Source: Metridium senile
Taxonomy: Eukaryota > Cnidaria > Anthozoa > Actiniaria > Metridiidae
Length of the DNA: 64,000 nucleotides
NCBI GenBank assembly: GCA_949775045.1
Contig: OX459101.1
Location: 16,336,180-16,400,179 of the forward strand
Reading direction: 5' to 3'
The notes below the pieces were generated by a model, which searched no databases, was not told the DNA's origin, and saw nothing but the letters and a program-made list of their open reading frames with translations. The translations under genes and the position numbers were made by a program. Positions 11,106 to 34,200 of the stretch are shown here, one piece after another (within the stretch, counting starts at the first letter, position 1; each line of letters begins with the position of its first letter).

Positions 11106-11869
11106 TAGTTGTGAATGCGTTTTGGATAACTTTCGCTTGTACAATTGCCATAGGCGTTGCAAATAGGTCATTAATTTCAAGATCGCCAAGAATAGCTGTA
11201 ATAACTTATGTTTCTTGGGTTGTTTGGTACGGCATTTACCAACAAAAATTCAATCACAGCTGTAATCTTGAGAACAATTATCGTGCAAAACAAAAACTCC
11301 TGAAAAAATTATCGTGCAAAACAAAAACTCCTGAAAAATCAATCGTGTAAATCGGAAAAGAATAAATATTGCACATATCCAAAATATTGAGACAAACGGC
11401 TTGAATTATAACACAATGATGTAAAATTGAGAAAATAATTGTGCTTGAATAATAGTATATAGGGGACAATTGAAAATGAATAAAAAACATTAATGTAAGT
11501 CTGTTGGGTAGAGAAAAAACACTAGAACCATGAAATAAAAACAAAATAGTTACTTACTAATAGTTTCTATTTAGTCAGTATCACTCAACCAGAAACAACA
11601 AAATACAAAAGAAAAAAATACCTCATTACAACTTTACTTGTCTTTTATAGCAACTAATAGTCGTCAAATAAGAACTATTATACACTAACAATTTGATTTT
11701 GTTTCATGGTTCTATTGTTCTCGCTCTAGTAATTAATTTATTGATAATGGTATCCCAGATATCGCGTATTAGAGCGGAATTTATTTTGGAAATACCAAGC
11801 TGTGATCGCTGTGAACTGTGTAACTCGTTGTTGTCCGATTCAATTTAACCTTGATTTGTTTATATCCCC
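11106..11869. other. Intergenic stretch upstream of gene B
   Basis: It contains an imperfect 33-bp direct repeat at about 11280-11335 (ATCGTGCAAAACAAAAACTC twice). Otherwise it is AT-rich with no supportable gene. Confidence 0.35.
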
Positions 11870-11978
11870 CTGAGTGGATGAGTGCAAGTTTCGGCAAGTC
11901 CTCTCTATGTGCTCAGTGTGACTTCACAACTTATATCACAAGGCTTTAGGTTATCAGTTGCACACTGTTAATAACAAA
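11870..11978 (+). promoter_or_regulatory. Putative core promoter / 5' UTR of gene B
   Basis: The 100 bp before the ATG are conserved upstream of gene C (about 24080-24168): both have GAGTGC, a GTTTC..CAAGTCCTCTCTATGT block and GGTTATCAGTTGCA. Conservation upstream of the start codons suggests shared promoter or leader sequence. No TATA box is clear, and the start site is not determinable. Confidence 0.4.
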
Positions 11979-21681
<9,703 letters not shown>

Positions 21682-21886
21682 TTTGCTATGGTTGATAACT
21701 GCTTTACCCATGATAGAACCAACTGTGATTTACTCAAATCTGTTATTTAAGGCCTGAATTTAAGAAGGAAATTATATATTAGATAATGTTGTCGCGTAAA
21801 CAACGAAACGTTGTAATTTCTTTTCGCTAGTTTTCTTATTAAATTAAAATTATCTATTAACCATTTAATTTCAACTGCTAAAAACA

Positions 21887-21892
21887 AATAAA
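21887..21892 (+). promoter_or_regulatory. Possible gene B polyadenylation signal
   Basis: It is the first AATAAA after the SRCR stop, about 205 bp downstream. Confidence 0.4.
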
Positions 21893-24079
21893 CAAATAAT
21901 CACGTGTCACTTCTTGTAGTGACAATCCCATATAAAATCTATTTTGTAATAATCTAGTAATATGTGTTTGAATTGAAAAGGAAATTAAGAATTGAGTTTA
22001 TGGATTGGTACTTTCAAAATATTCACTAATTATCAATGAAAATCGCTTTAGATGTCGATATCAATGTTCTTAATGTTTTTACTACTGAATTTTAGGAGGC
22101 CATGTAAAATATGACAATATAATAGCAAGATAATACTCGATAAAATTACGCAGTCATGAGTTTAAATTAAAGAAGAAAAAATAGATGATAAGTAATAGAT
22201 GACAAATAACTTATAGGATATTCTAAGTAATACTTTTGGTCACGTGACCTGTTTTACAAAATATCTCCGGAACAGTAGGTGATACGTGCTCACCCTAATT
22301 CCTGTATTTGCTCAAAACATTTGTATATCATGTATCCTGTTTTAACAGCCGTAAAATCACTCTACTATTCCTCATTGGTTTAATTACGGTTTAGAGACTG
22401 ATGTGAGTGTTTTGTTGGCCAATAAATGCACTTGTTGACTGCAAAATGAACTCGAAATGTCTCATACTGCACTCGGCTCCGCTTCGTACAGTATTAAAGT
22501 TTATCGTTCATTATACAGTCAGCGCGTCCATTTATTTGCCTGCAAAACACAAGCTACAAGTCTCTAACCCTTTTAATATGCAAACGAGTATGAGTACGCT
22601 GCAGAATAGAGTGTGCTAATATTGAAATTTTTACAAGTCATCTACGAATTTAAACGTACGTGTTGAAAAAAAAAAGCATTTTAATTTTCAAACAGCCATT
22701 ACGATTTTGATAAATACGGAAAGAAATTCAAAAATATTAATTAAGATAAATAAACTTAAATAACTTAAAATACGAAAATAATTGAATTGTTCTGTCTCAA
22801 ATATTATTCAAATTTGAATAATATTTGAAACAGAACAATTCAATTAAAGGCGTCACTTTGTTTTATGCCTTGTAATTGAACACAAAATAACAACTTTCAA
22901 ACTTCGCATTTCAAAAACCAACGAACTCTGGGCAATTCTGCAATTTATTGGTGCAGGTTGTGTTTTGATAAGTGTCACTATTTGTTTATGTCTGAGCTGC
23001 ATCCTGTTGAGATAGTTCTTATGAAGGTTTTCCAACCAACGTTGTTACTGTTAAGTAATTAATGTCAATTTCCTGATCGTTAAATTCCCCAAATTTATCA
23101 TTTTCTACATCCATTTTATATATTTTGTATACTCGAAGCGTGCACTAAACTGTACAAAATCACATCAAACGGGTTGTCCTCAAATACATTGATATAACAT
23201 GATCGATTTTAGCCAATGAGCAAATTGAATTTTGGTCAGCGTACGAAGTTTGCATATTAAATCATGATAAGACATTCCTGCTCGTTTCGTAAACAATATA
23301 TTAAATTGATTATATGCATCTTAATGGAAAATAGAGTTCGGATTAATGTTAGCTATAGGAAGCACTTTAAAAAAATATGATTTCTTGTCCTATATAAACG
23401 GGATTTAATTTTACGTTGTAATAAAATAAATAATTTTATGCCTTTGTTATGATTTGTTTTTTGTTTTTACTTATGCAAAAGGGGAACTTCTGTTGTTGTG
23501 AATTCATTTTGGAAACCTCCAAAGGTTATCTTTCATCCAAAATATAGTTGATTCAACTTGGCTACATGTTTGAAAAACATTGACTCTGAGCTTCTGTAAG
23601 TATGTATACAATTTCAACGAAAAACATTTATGAGCCTCTCCCATGGGTTCGATCTAGGGATCAAAAGAACACGGGAATTTATTTTTAGAAAACAAGGGAG
23701 CAAAATATGATAAAACAATAGCTTTTTGGGATTATGGGAGCATAAGGTAAAACATTTTAGGGAGACAGTTATTTTACTTATGGGGAACAAGGGAGAACAT
23801 GCAAACAGATGAAAGGAGCATGGGCGCATGCACCCCCTGGGAGGCGCTCACTTATAGTAGCACACATCAATTCTAATGTTTTCAAAATATTCCTATTGAA
23901 CAAATTCAAGATGTGTTTAAAATTTCTTCGAAAGTCATATTTGTGTAGTATTTGTTCTCGACCTTTTTTGCATGCCGACTGTTTTTGTATTTCTAGCTGT
24001 AACTGCTGTGAAAAGTACAACTTGTTGGTGTTCATTTCCATTTTACCTCTGCGCTTTGTTTTGGTATATATGTTTCTGT
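21893..24079. other. Gene B-gene C intergenic region
   Basis: No gene is supported. It contains a 66-bp palindrome (22780-22845) and a region rich in GGGA/GGAG phrases (about 23630-23850). The final ~90 bp before the LINE insertion (from about 24080) resembles the gene B leader. Confidence 0.4.
22780..22845. repeat. 66-bp near-perfect palindrome
   Basis: Two 33-bp arms starting AATTGAATTGTTCTGT meet at AAATTT with no loop and a single mismatch. It could be a tiny foldback element or a hairpin RNA source; nothing distinguishes these. Confidence 0.85.
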
Positions 24080-24163
24080 TTTGACGAGTGCGTGTTTCAA
24101 CAAGTCCTCTCTATGTACTGAACGTGACGTCGAAAAAAAAATAACAAGACTCTAGGTTATCAG

Positions 24164-24471
24164 TTGCATATATATATATAAATGTTTAGCTCATGGCTGT
24201 ATTCACAGTCTTTGAGTGATCTCTTCAAGATCATATCTCATAACTTCCTCTCAAGAGCCCTTCTGTAGAAGCAATCTGCTGTTAGTCTCTGGGCAGCCAT
24301 CACTCTCTGTTCCAATGTCTCTGTAGGCCGGCCCGTCTTTGTATGTTTGTTGCTGTTAAAAAGTAGTTGTTTAGCTGTATTAAGGTTTGGTCTTCGAGCA
24401 ACATGGGCAAGGTATCTTGCCTGTAATACAGCCGTGAAGTCAGTCACTGACGTCGTCTTGCATATGCGAAT
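24164..24471 (-). mobile_element. 5'-truncated LINE 3' end in the leader of gene C
   Basis: The minus-strand frame 24238-24447 resembles the C-terminal end of LINE reverse transcriptases (A-R-Y-L-A-H-V-A-R, G-R-P-T-E-T-L-E-Q-R-V). It is followed on the minus strand by a TA-repeat tail. TTGCATAT occurs at both edges (24164-24171, 24459-24466) and could be the target duplication. Gene B lacks the insert: its leader runs GTTGCACACTGTTAATAAC straight to the ATG. Confidence 0.6.
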
Positions 24472-24494
24472 AACTACATACTGTTAATAACTAC

Positions 24495-25283
24495 ATGGAA
24501 TCAGCCATGGAGGAGCTTCCTAAACGCTCACGAAGTCTAACCATTCCACTTCATATTTTTCACTTCTGTTTCTCGTTTGGACTGATTGTTGCCGTCGTTC
24601 ACAACCAGCTTGTTAACAATGCAAGGTTCGACAAACTCGAATCAAAGTGTGTATGTGAAGAGACACCGTTAACTGACACTGTAGCATTTGGGAAGAACAA
24701 GACAAACGTTCGTATGGAGTTTACATCTGGAATCAGTCAGACTAAAACATTTTCAGTAGTGAAACGATATCTTGGGACTGATTCTACTAGCAAGACAACC
24801 AACCTTACCGAAGTTGATACAGGTGATACTATCGGTGTTCCAGTTAACTTTACAGAAACAAACCAATACAAGGAGGTTGCTATCAATGAAAGTAGTCCCG
24901 ATAAAGTGGAATTGAATTCAAATAACACAAACGTATCCAACGCATCAGATATTGAAAATGTATCTACAAATCTTTCAACCACCACTAGCACAAGCCGTGC
25001 CGGATTGAGTAATACCAACAGTTCGTATGTAAATACCAGTGAAAGCCAAATTCTCAACTCGCCACACAATAACACCTTGGCTGTAAATACATCGTTGTTT
25101 ATTGAAACTAATCAAACAAAGGAATTATCAGGATCGGCTAATAACACAAAGGATTCCTCAGGGATAAAAAGGTCAGCAAATGCAAAGAACAGCTCTTGCG
25201 GTGACTGCAGTTCTACTGTGAAAATCATCGAGGAAAATATAGACTTGGTTTCCTGTTTTGACCAGCTAAAGGTTATCTTAAAC
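24495..25283 (+). CDS. Gene C exon 1: cytoplasmic tail, membrane anchor, glycosylated stalk
   Basis: It encodes 263 residues, close to gene B exon 1 with small in-frame deletions in the stalk, for instance after V-A-I-N-E. The basic P-K-R-S-R-S segment, hydrophobic span and H-N-Q-L-V-N-N motif are all kept. The stalk again has many N-x-S/T sequons and ends with G-I-K-R-S and three cysteines before the phase-0 donor AAC|GTAAGT. Confidence 0.87.
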
Positions 25284-28200
25284 GTAAGTACAAACTTTTT
25301 AGTTACTGCTTGATCATAACATTACACTCCTAAAATAATCTTTCTTAGCCTGCGATTTCGTTGCAGTCACTTGAGAATATAAAAATACTCAAAGGGACAC
25401 CTTGTCCCCGGGCGCCAGGGCCCATTAGATCCCTAGCCCTTTGTTTTGAAGATCATTTTTTTCTAATTGCTTATAATAGCTCTTATCGCAGTTGAGCACG
25501 TGAGTCAAACAAACCAGCGGTATCGCCATGAGCGTACCATGGAAACGAGGCTCTCGGGCCAAACTTTGCTTCTCTAGCAAAGAGTTTACTACAGATCGAC
25601 ACATCATCGCATCTTTTTGATAAATATATTTGATATAGAAAGTTACTTCTGCCTCCAAAATTATGATCAAACACTGCTGAGCTTTTGGATGTATGTTCAC
25701 AGGGAGCCCGGCTTTGTGTCGCTTTTATATGAAATAAAATATACAATGAAATAAAATCTATTATAATCATGAGAGCCTTTGGGTTTCCTGTGCTGTATTT
25801 AATCCTTAGAGTTTCCGGTAATCAGTATAGTGTGTAGCCGTTGGTAACTTGAGAGCACTTTGAAATTCAAACCTAACGTATTAGTGTAACGCACACCCAA
25901 TAAACACACAGAAATAGAGAAGGGATGAAACAGAGCGAGTTTATCGTTAGATGTGCCCCAGCAGTTGATGGGACCAGTGTTAATTGGCTGTACAGAGTGG
26001 GGGGAAATATCATCCCATCGTTTCAACTCAAATGCACATTCATTTATGAATATGTACCACAATTATTGTGCACAAGGGGCAGTTGATGAAAATCTCTAAT
26101 GCCAATGACTTGCAGGCCTCCAAAAACTAAATATTTTCCTCTAATCTTCCTCGCTATGTACTCTAGTGACTCAATTACATGTTTACTAAGCATGGAAATC
26201 TCGTCAATAACCAGCGTTTCTGCATCTATCCACCTTCTACAGGCCAAATTCTTATTATTTAGACTTTACGAGTCCAAGAAGACTCGTAAAAGACCCGCAA
26301 AAGAATGGAGAGTTGTTGTGCAAGCAATTCCAGTACTACATGCCGGACCGGACGTAAACTTTTCTGCTTTGATAGTTCTTTGTGAATTGCCTTCACAGTG
26401 AAGGTCTTGCCTGTCCTTCCTTGTCCAGTGAGGAATTTCGAATGCCCAGCAATGCACAAATCAATGACAGTTTACTGGGTATTTCGTCAAGGCCATAAAC
26501 TTTGATAAACTTTAAACTGATATCGATTTATATAATTATCAACGCTGAATAGTGGCAAGCGATTAAACATAATACAGTATTTTTATTTTAAACTGTCAGA
26601 AATCTGTCGAAATCTATTTTTTGTAAAGTGATATTCAACAGACAAGACACGCTTCAAGAGCCAACTGGTCCCATCAACTGCTGGTCCACATATTTTTAAA
26701 GCGCATCTTATATATATCACTGTTTTGTGTCTCCAAGACGATATATTTAAACAAACAAACCATGCAGTCGTTAAATTTGATTATCATACAATCCTTTAGT
26801 CATTAATTTGAAGAAGAATTACGCGGGTGGATTTTTTAAAGCCGGATTTAAAAAAGGTACTCAAATCTGTTTCATCCCTTCTCTATTTCTGTGTGTATAT
26901 TGGGTGTGCGTTACTCTAATACGTTACGCTAATGCGCTCTCAAGTTACCAACGGCACACACAGGTCAGTAACGCTAATCCATTACCGGAAGCTTTAAGGA
27001 TTAAATACAGCACAGGAAACCCAAAGGCTCTCATGATTATAATAGATTTTATTTCATTGTATAATTTATTTCATATAAAAGCGACACAAAGCCGGGCTCC
27101 CTGTGGTATGTTCTAAAGTAGAATACAGTTTATCATCGCATTTACTACAACTATCGAACAAGAAGTCACTCGCTGAATGACTCGTCAAAATAGTCGAGAG
27201 AACATTCCGGCTACCAAACATTCCTAGATTTAAAGTCAACATTTCCAATCTGAATGTTTTATTAAAGTAATTGAAGAACAGAGAATCCATTAAAACCGCT
27301 AACTAGGCACAAACAACGTTCGTGTTAACAGTAGAAAAAGTTGAAAATAACATTGTTACCGGGCAATGCGTATTACAACATAAAAGTATTACAATTCAAG
27401 ACAACTTCAATAAGAACTCTTCCTACCTCTGGATCTCATCTTATAGAGTTCGATTCTTAGGTAAAAAAACAAAAACAATATAGTCCTGACGAAACTCTAA
27501 AAAGTGATTACATTTAGCTAGATGTAAGTCAATATTTCGTAGAGACGGAAGCTGTTGAGACTTACGATGAAAAGCTAGAACCTGCGATAACTACAGTTAA
27601 AGGAAGATCAATTAAAAAAGGAAATAAGAAGCAACAGAAGTATATCCTCGCTTCTGACAAATTATCTGGCCTCCAAATGGTTTAATAAAGCATTCAGACT
27701 GCGTAAGTTGGCTTTGAAAGTAAGAATGTTGACGTATTTTGACGAGTCATTCAGCGATTGACTTCTTGGTCGATAACTGTAGTAAATGCCATGACAAACC
27801 ACTCTATTCTACTTTAGAACTCCAGTGAATGCATCCAAAGACTTTGAAGTGGTTGACCATAGTTGTGAAGGCAGAAATAACTTTCTATATCAAATATATT
27901 TATCAAAACGATGCGATGATGTGTTGATCTGTAGTAAACTCTTTGCTAGCGAAGCAAAGCTTGGCCCGAGAGCGTCGTTTTCATGTTACGCTCATGGTGA
28001 TACCGCTGGTTTGTTTGACTCACGTGCTCAACTGCAATAAGAGCTATTATCACCTTTCGATACTTTAAGCTTAGCATAGGTTTTTTAATACTTTTTTACA
28101 CAAGTTGGTCAAGAAAAGACAAATCCTGACATGTTTGACTTATAACTTCATCTTTGTATCCTTAGAAATATCTTGAGTCAGGAACAACAGTAGGAGATTG

Positions 28201-31200
28201 TAAACTATTTCAAGGTAAACATATATATCAATGTCAACGTTGATATCCAATAGGAGAGGGCCTGCTGGGCGGTGCTTCCCTAGTGGTAGAGAGGATTTTA
28301 CCATGACCATTTGTCAACCTAAAGAGTGCATTATTTTATGCTGTTAAGTAGGCGAGAACCTTCAGCAGATCCCCAATAATTAAGAGCGGCTTTTACACTA
28401 TGAGATTTCAGTAAAGACTGAACAATTAATCAATATACTAATTAAGTATTTCGATCTAGATTAATAATTATAATAATAATGTTGATACACGTATAAAATA
28501 ACATATTATTTATCATTTATTTATCCTTTATTTATTCACTATTTATTTATTCATTTATTATAATCGAATCAAGGTCCACAAGGTGAACGTGGCGAGAAGG
28601 GCTGTTCTGGAACATTCTTTGGTAAGTAGGAGCATGGTCCGCCAGGCTATCCTTCATACCGCACTATATTTTCATTCAATCCACTTTCCAATGTACATGT
28701 CGTTTTACAATGTACATTTCTTTTACATTTTCTCTCTGGAACCCAGGGGTATTCTTCTGTCGCTCGTTTCTCGCTTCCACAACATATACCCCTATGAACG
28801 TAGTCTGTTGGAGCTTGTTCCTGAAGTCAAAATTCAGCTCTTTCCTGATTGGTCGACCTTATTAGGTCGACCAATGAAAATCAAGATAACCATTCAAAGA
28901 AAGTCGTTAAATAAGTTTGAATTTTGACTTCCAGAACAAGCTCCAATTCAACAGACTACGTTCCCAGGGGTATATGTTGTGGAAGCAAGAAACGAGAGAC
29001 AGAAGAATATCCCTGGGTTCCCGAGGATGCGTTTTTACAACATTTAGGATACAAGGCGCTCATCCCGTTAAACCCAAGTGTAGTCTTGCAAAAAAAAATT
29101 GTTACAAATAATGTTGCTTTCTGAAGTTTTGGCATCCTGGACCCAGTACTTTATGGCAGCTGTTTTTTGTTTCCCGAGAAAATCCTTCGATACCGTGTTG
29201 GAACGTCGTAGAGAACGACACAAGCTAGCAAATCAAGTAATCTCTGACGACGTTTTTTTTCTCTTTACAGCTGAACCATTATTCAGACCCAATCCTCAAA
29301 GGCTTGTTTTCAACGAGGGAAATATCGCTGTCTTGACATGTACTGCAGTAGCCAATCCTTCAGCACAAATCACGTGGTACCGTGACAATATGCTGATAAA
29401 CGAACAGCGTGACAGTACGTCTTACACTATTGAGAATCGTGACGTCACTCCTCAAGGTAACTTATGACATAACTAATTAGTGGATGAATTATAATGACAT
29501 TCATCAAAACGATAACCTAACGGAATGCCCATTTTGTCATAGATGCATGACAGAAACAAATAAAGAATATTAGAGTGGCATAATTAAGAGAGACAAGAGA
29601 ATTAGCCCGAAGCGACTTTAGGTTCGGAAAAATTTCAGAAAAGAAATTATCACTTTTTAAAAAGATTTGATGTATTCTCAACCTGAGTGAGCCGTATATT
29701 AATCCATACTAGTACAACGAAACCAAACGAATGTGCGAAGGACGAGACGCGATTGTTGATGGATATAAATGAGGATAGGGCGACAAAAGTGTATGTTTTT
29801 GAACATTATTTTGGCTGTCAAACTCAAAGCAATACACATTTGATTGTTAGAAGACGATAAAATATTATTACAGTAAGTTTCTTTAGGTTTTTCAGAATGT
29901 CGGCGAACTGGTAACGGACGGTCGGCGAACTGGTTTTATAGTGTCGGCGAATCGACTCGAGTGTCGGCGAACTGGTTGTTTGTTTAAAAGTTATTTACAT
30001 ATTTTAAAGAGAATGCATCAAGTAAAGGCGAAAAGTACATCCGATCGATTGGGAAATATATTTTATAGTTTACACCGATTTTTGACTTCATATCGTGGTA
30101 AATCAGAGAAAATGCCACAGTAAACTTTCGAAAATTTGTTAAACATTTTGTTTGTTTATTTTTATTCAGCCAGTGCGCGAGCCAAGTATTGCCCTAGTGA
30201 AATTCCACACCCAGTTGTACAAAGTACCTTTATAATAAACAAATCAAACGGTTCAGATACAGAAACATATTCCTGTATGGCACGTAATATCCTTGGTACA
30301 ACAAGTTTTAACATCGATATTCTTGTACAAGGTGAGTATAACTAGAGAAATTACAATTATATTTATAATTTACATTTAGTTGTTATTTCTGAGAGACATT
30401 ATACAGTCGATTAACGTTGTCCATGAAAAAAAAAAGTTTACAAGTTATCAAAACTATTTAAATATCCAATTTCCTCTCGCGGAGCTTTTAATTTGCATAA
30501 GATACAATAGCACACGCATTGAAAACACGTTGACGAAAAGTCGTTGATATTGAGAGATGTCTCGACCTTTCTCTGATGATTTCTCCAATCTGACATTCTT
30601 TAGTAATATTATCTGCTAAGTCCGGAGGAAAGTTAGCTAGTGCCGAGCGGAATTCTATGACGCTCTCAAGAACTGCGAAATTAGTAATTCTTCTAGTCAA
30701 ATAGCTACTTTTTTCTTCGCGTCTAAAACCCGCACTTCTAAACTGTCTAAAAGCTGTTTCGAACTTCCCGTCGTCGCCATTTTCTAGACCTGTCTTTATG
30801 GCTTGTTCCACACACGCGCATATTAATGAGACACGTGACTTTTGTTAACTTGTAAACTTCTTTTTACATGGACAACGTTAATGGGATCGACTGTATGTTT
30901 TACTAATAGTTCATGTACAGCTGACAACAATCCCATCCAACATCACGGTCGTGCAAGGAAAATATGTATTGCTAAGCTGCCGCGCCTCTGGCGTGCCACG
31001 CCCAACTATAACGTGGTACAGAAAAGATGATGCACCAATGCCTGCACAGCACAGCGTTGCCATGGGAGATTTACGTATTAAGAATATAAGTAAAGAAGAA
31101 GAAGGCACGTTTGTTTGCCTGGCTGAAAATGTTCTGGGATCGAAAACCACTGAGGCTACTGTTACTGTGAATGGTATGTTCTTCGCGATACCTGATTGGC

Positions 31201-34200
31201 TGAAACAATGTATTGCTTTTGCTTAACAAATAACATTTCTAAATACAGTTTAATTGTTATTTCTTTGTTTGCAGTTTTTCCTGAGATAACATCGTTTGTC
31301 AACCACGTGATAACAGTAAATGAGAGTAACAACCTTGTTTTGCCCTGCAATGCCACAGGGTACCCGCTTCCTGAATTACAATGGACAAAAAGAAACGATT
31401 CTCTCCCAGCAGGTCGATATTATTTTGATTCTCAAGTGGTGAATACAACAAACGTGACGTACAAGGATGGAGGAGAGTACATATGTACAGCTAACAATAC
31501 CGTTGGTTTGGTCAATAGGAGTGTCCATGTCTTGGTGCAAGGTAAATTATTGAAACTGTGGAAAATGAACTTTCTTAACCTACTTGGTTTAGTTTTGAAA
31601 TATGTAGAAAATATAATAAGTAAACATTCTCGGAGAGCATTTAATTTGAATTATGTGCAATATTCTGGATATATTATATTTATGTTATATCGTATCGCTA
31701 AATGATCGCATTGACTTGTCTTGTAGTGGCTCCAAAATCTCTATTAAAGCCAAAGGTAACCGAGTTCGGCTATCGTGGTCACGATACAATACTAAATTTC
31801 ATTGTCCTTGCTTACCCGCCTGCAACCATAAAATGGATGAGGTATGGCAAGGTGTTGCAGACGCTGAACCAAAGTAATAGCAGTTTGACATTGACTAACG
31901 TCCAGTACAAGGATTCTGGTCTTTACCAGGCAGTAGCCAGGAATATACTGGGTGAAGCTAGTGTGACGACATTCCTGATTGTAAGAGATCCAGGTAAAGA
32001 ATGATTTTAGCTTGCAAAAAAACTTTCAGTCAACACTAACTAATGTCTAAACAATGTAACTTAATGATTTATATAATGCATATTTCTTATGCTATACAAT
32101 CTAGGAGCACGCATATAAAAATTGTTTTGTGATTTTATAAATACTGAGGCTCAATCTAGATTTTTATGCACAAAGCTTGTTTTTTGTCTCGCCAGAAATC
32201 CATTTCAATGTAGAATGCAACGATGAATCGCAATTGAAATCCATTTTCTGATAATTATTATATTTGCTGGATCTCCATGTAATGAACGAAATAATAGACA
32301 CTTTTGTTACTATTCAGAAATCAACTTATAGGACTTGACACTATAGTGAACAACTGCATTACGATTTTTATGTAAGTTATTTTTCATAGGCAAATCTCAG
32401 TATCTGTGAAAAAAATATACAAGATAGTGAGACTCAAGTTCAAAGACTTCAATCAGATTTATTATATATTTGTGATACTACTCGCGGTGTGATTGATCGA
32501 GCGCTGTGCTTTATTACTGAACAGAGTGACATCAGGAAGAATCTCTGTCACGCACCGAACTCGATAGTTTATTTACAAGATTTGGCTAGATCAGAAAACA
32601 AAACACTAAAATGAGATGTTTTCAATCAGGAAATACTGAAAATCTGCCTATTTTTACTCAGACATACAATCTAAATGTTTATGTTTAGAAAGCGCACTAC
32701 AAGTTTGAAAAGAAAAGACCGTAAAATACAACCAAAAAGTCTCACACAAAAAATAGCAAAATAGGACTCAAAACCTGCCAAATATAAAATGACACCAAAC
32801 TTGATGAGTTCAAAACTTCTACAAAATACTTAGCTTTTCAAACGATCCTTAGATATTGCATTCTCTAACAAAAACCACTTTGAGCATATATATTTTTTTC
32901 TGAAAGTAAGCTTTCTATATATACTATCAGCTTGCTTGCTTGGACAATTGCTTGGACGAAAATTTGTCAAAAGGACTCCAAAACGGCATATATTTGAAAC
33001 ACATATGCTCCATGAGAACAAATTAGCATTTATTACAATTTTTTACTGACAGAAAAGTAATTTCCATTCATCGTTTATCCAGAAAGTGAAGAGAGCACTA
33101 AAGAATTAATTTGAAGTGCTTTCAGCTCGTGCTTCTCCCATCACTTCTTTCGTGCTCTCGTCACTTTCATCGTGCTGAACAGAGCACGGAAAAGCCTGTT
33201 CTACTTGTTAAATAGTTAACATGTCAATTGCTTTTGCTGGACTGTAAATTGGTGTTCTTTATTTTTCCTTCAGTTCCTGCTGGAATTACATCCACAATAA
33301 ACGAGCAAAAACATTTTATTTGCGCCGATAATTATTTTAGTAAAGCATGTTCTGCATTGGGAAACCCAACTCCAACCATCGTATGGAAGCACAACGGTGT
33401 CACACTGATGTCATCAACTGGTACCAGCCTAACACTGAACATCACTAATGTGAATACAAAACATGCTGGACGCTACACATGTGAAGCCTCCAACAAATTT
33501 GGCACTGCAAGACAATACTTTGATCTAGAAGTTAAGAAATGTATGTTTGGAATAATTCATTTAGTTGAAATTTAATATCATGTGTTTAATATATTTTTTT
33601 AATAATGAAAATTAGCGTTGATACAACGTATAAATATGATTATGAAGCGGGAAAATTGATGAACCAATCAGAAAGTGATAGAAAATGTAGAAGGAGTGAA
33701 AGAACAATTATTGAAAGCTAATCGGTTATCATGCCAAAAGGTCGTTGTGTACAATAAAATCACTCGCATTTCTTTAGAATTACGTACGTTATTGCTAGAT
33801 CCATTGATACAACATAAATCGAAAGCTGTCACATGCTTGCTCTCTTATTCTAACTCTTTTACTCAAACTAAGGGTTAAAGCCAGAAACGTCGGTTAAGTT
33901 ATGTTACCATTTTTCAAGGTGTTACAAATTTCATTGTATTACCTATCGTTTATATCAAACAGCGACGCAGCCTATACTAGTTTACTCGCTTATAGTTTCC
34001 GATTTTTATGTTATATATATATGAATATACTATGTTATAAACTAATAAATCGAAAATATCAATACACATTTTCATCGGCATGTAGATGTATTATTAAAAG
34101 AAAATACCCCCTATTGTCTCAAAGGATCAATGAGAAATACCACTTGAATTTGATGAAAGTTGGTTAATACCACCCGTGCTACGCACAAATTAAACATTCC

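Larger units (their letters stand above)
25478..28045. mobile_element. Long-TIR DNA element in gene C intron 1, with nested insertion
   Basis: The ends are AGCTCTTATCGCAGTTGAGC and its imperfect complement GCTCAACTGCAATAAGAGCT. The inverted arms extend at least 470 bp: 25478-25700 pairs with about 27824-28045, and 25700-25945 pairs with about 26865-27108, the right arm being split by a second element. The empty site is visible in gene B (TTATAATTATCACC), allowing at most a 2-bp (AT) target duplication. The unique centre holds a decayed PIF1-like helicase. The superfamily is not assigned. Confidence 0.75.

Noticed and set aside
30488..30811. 107-codon minus-strand frame inside a TIR element
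   Set aside because: No recognised domain; it may be captured or random, so it is not called as a gene.
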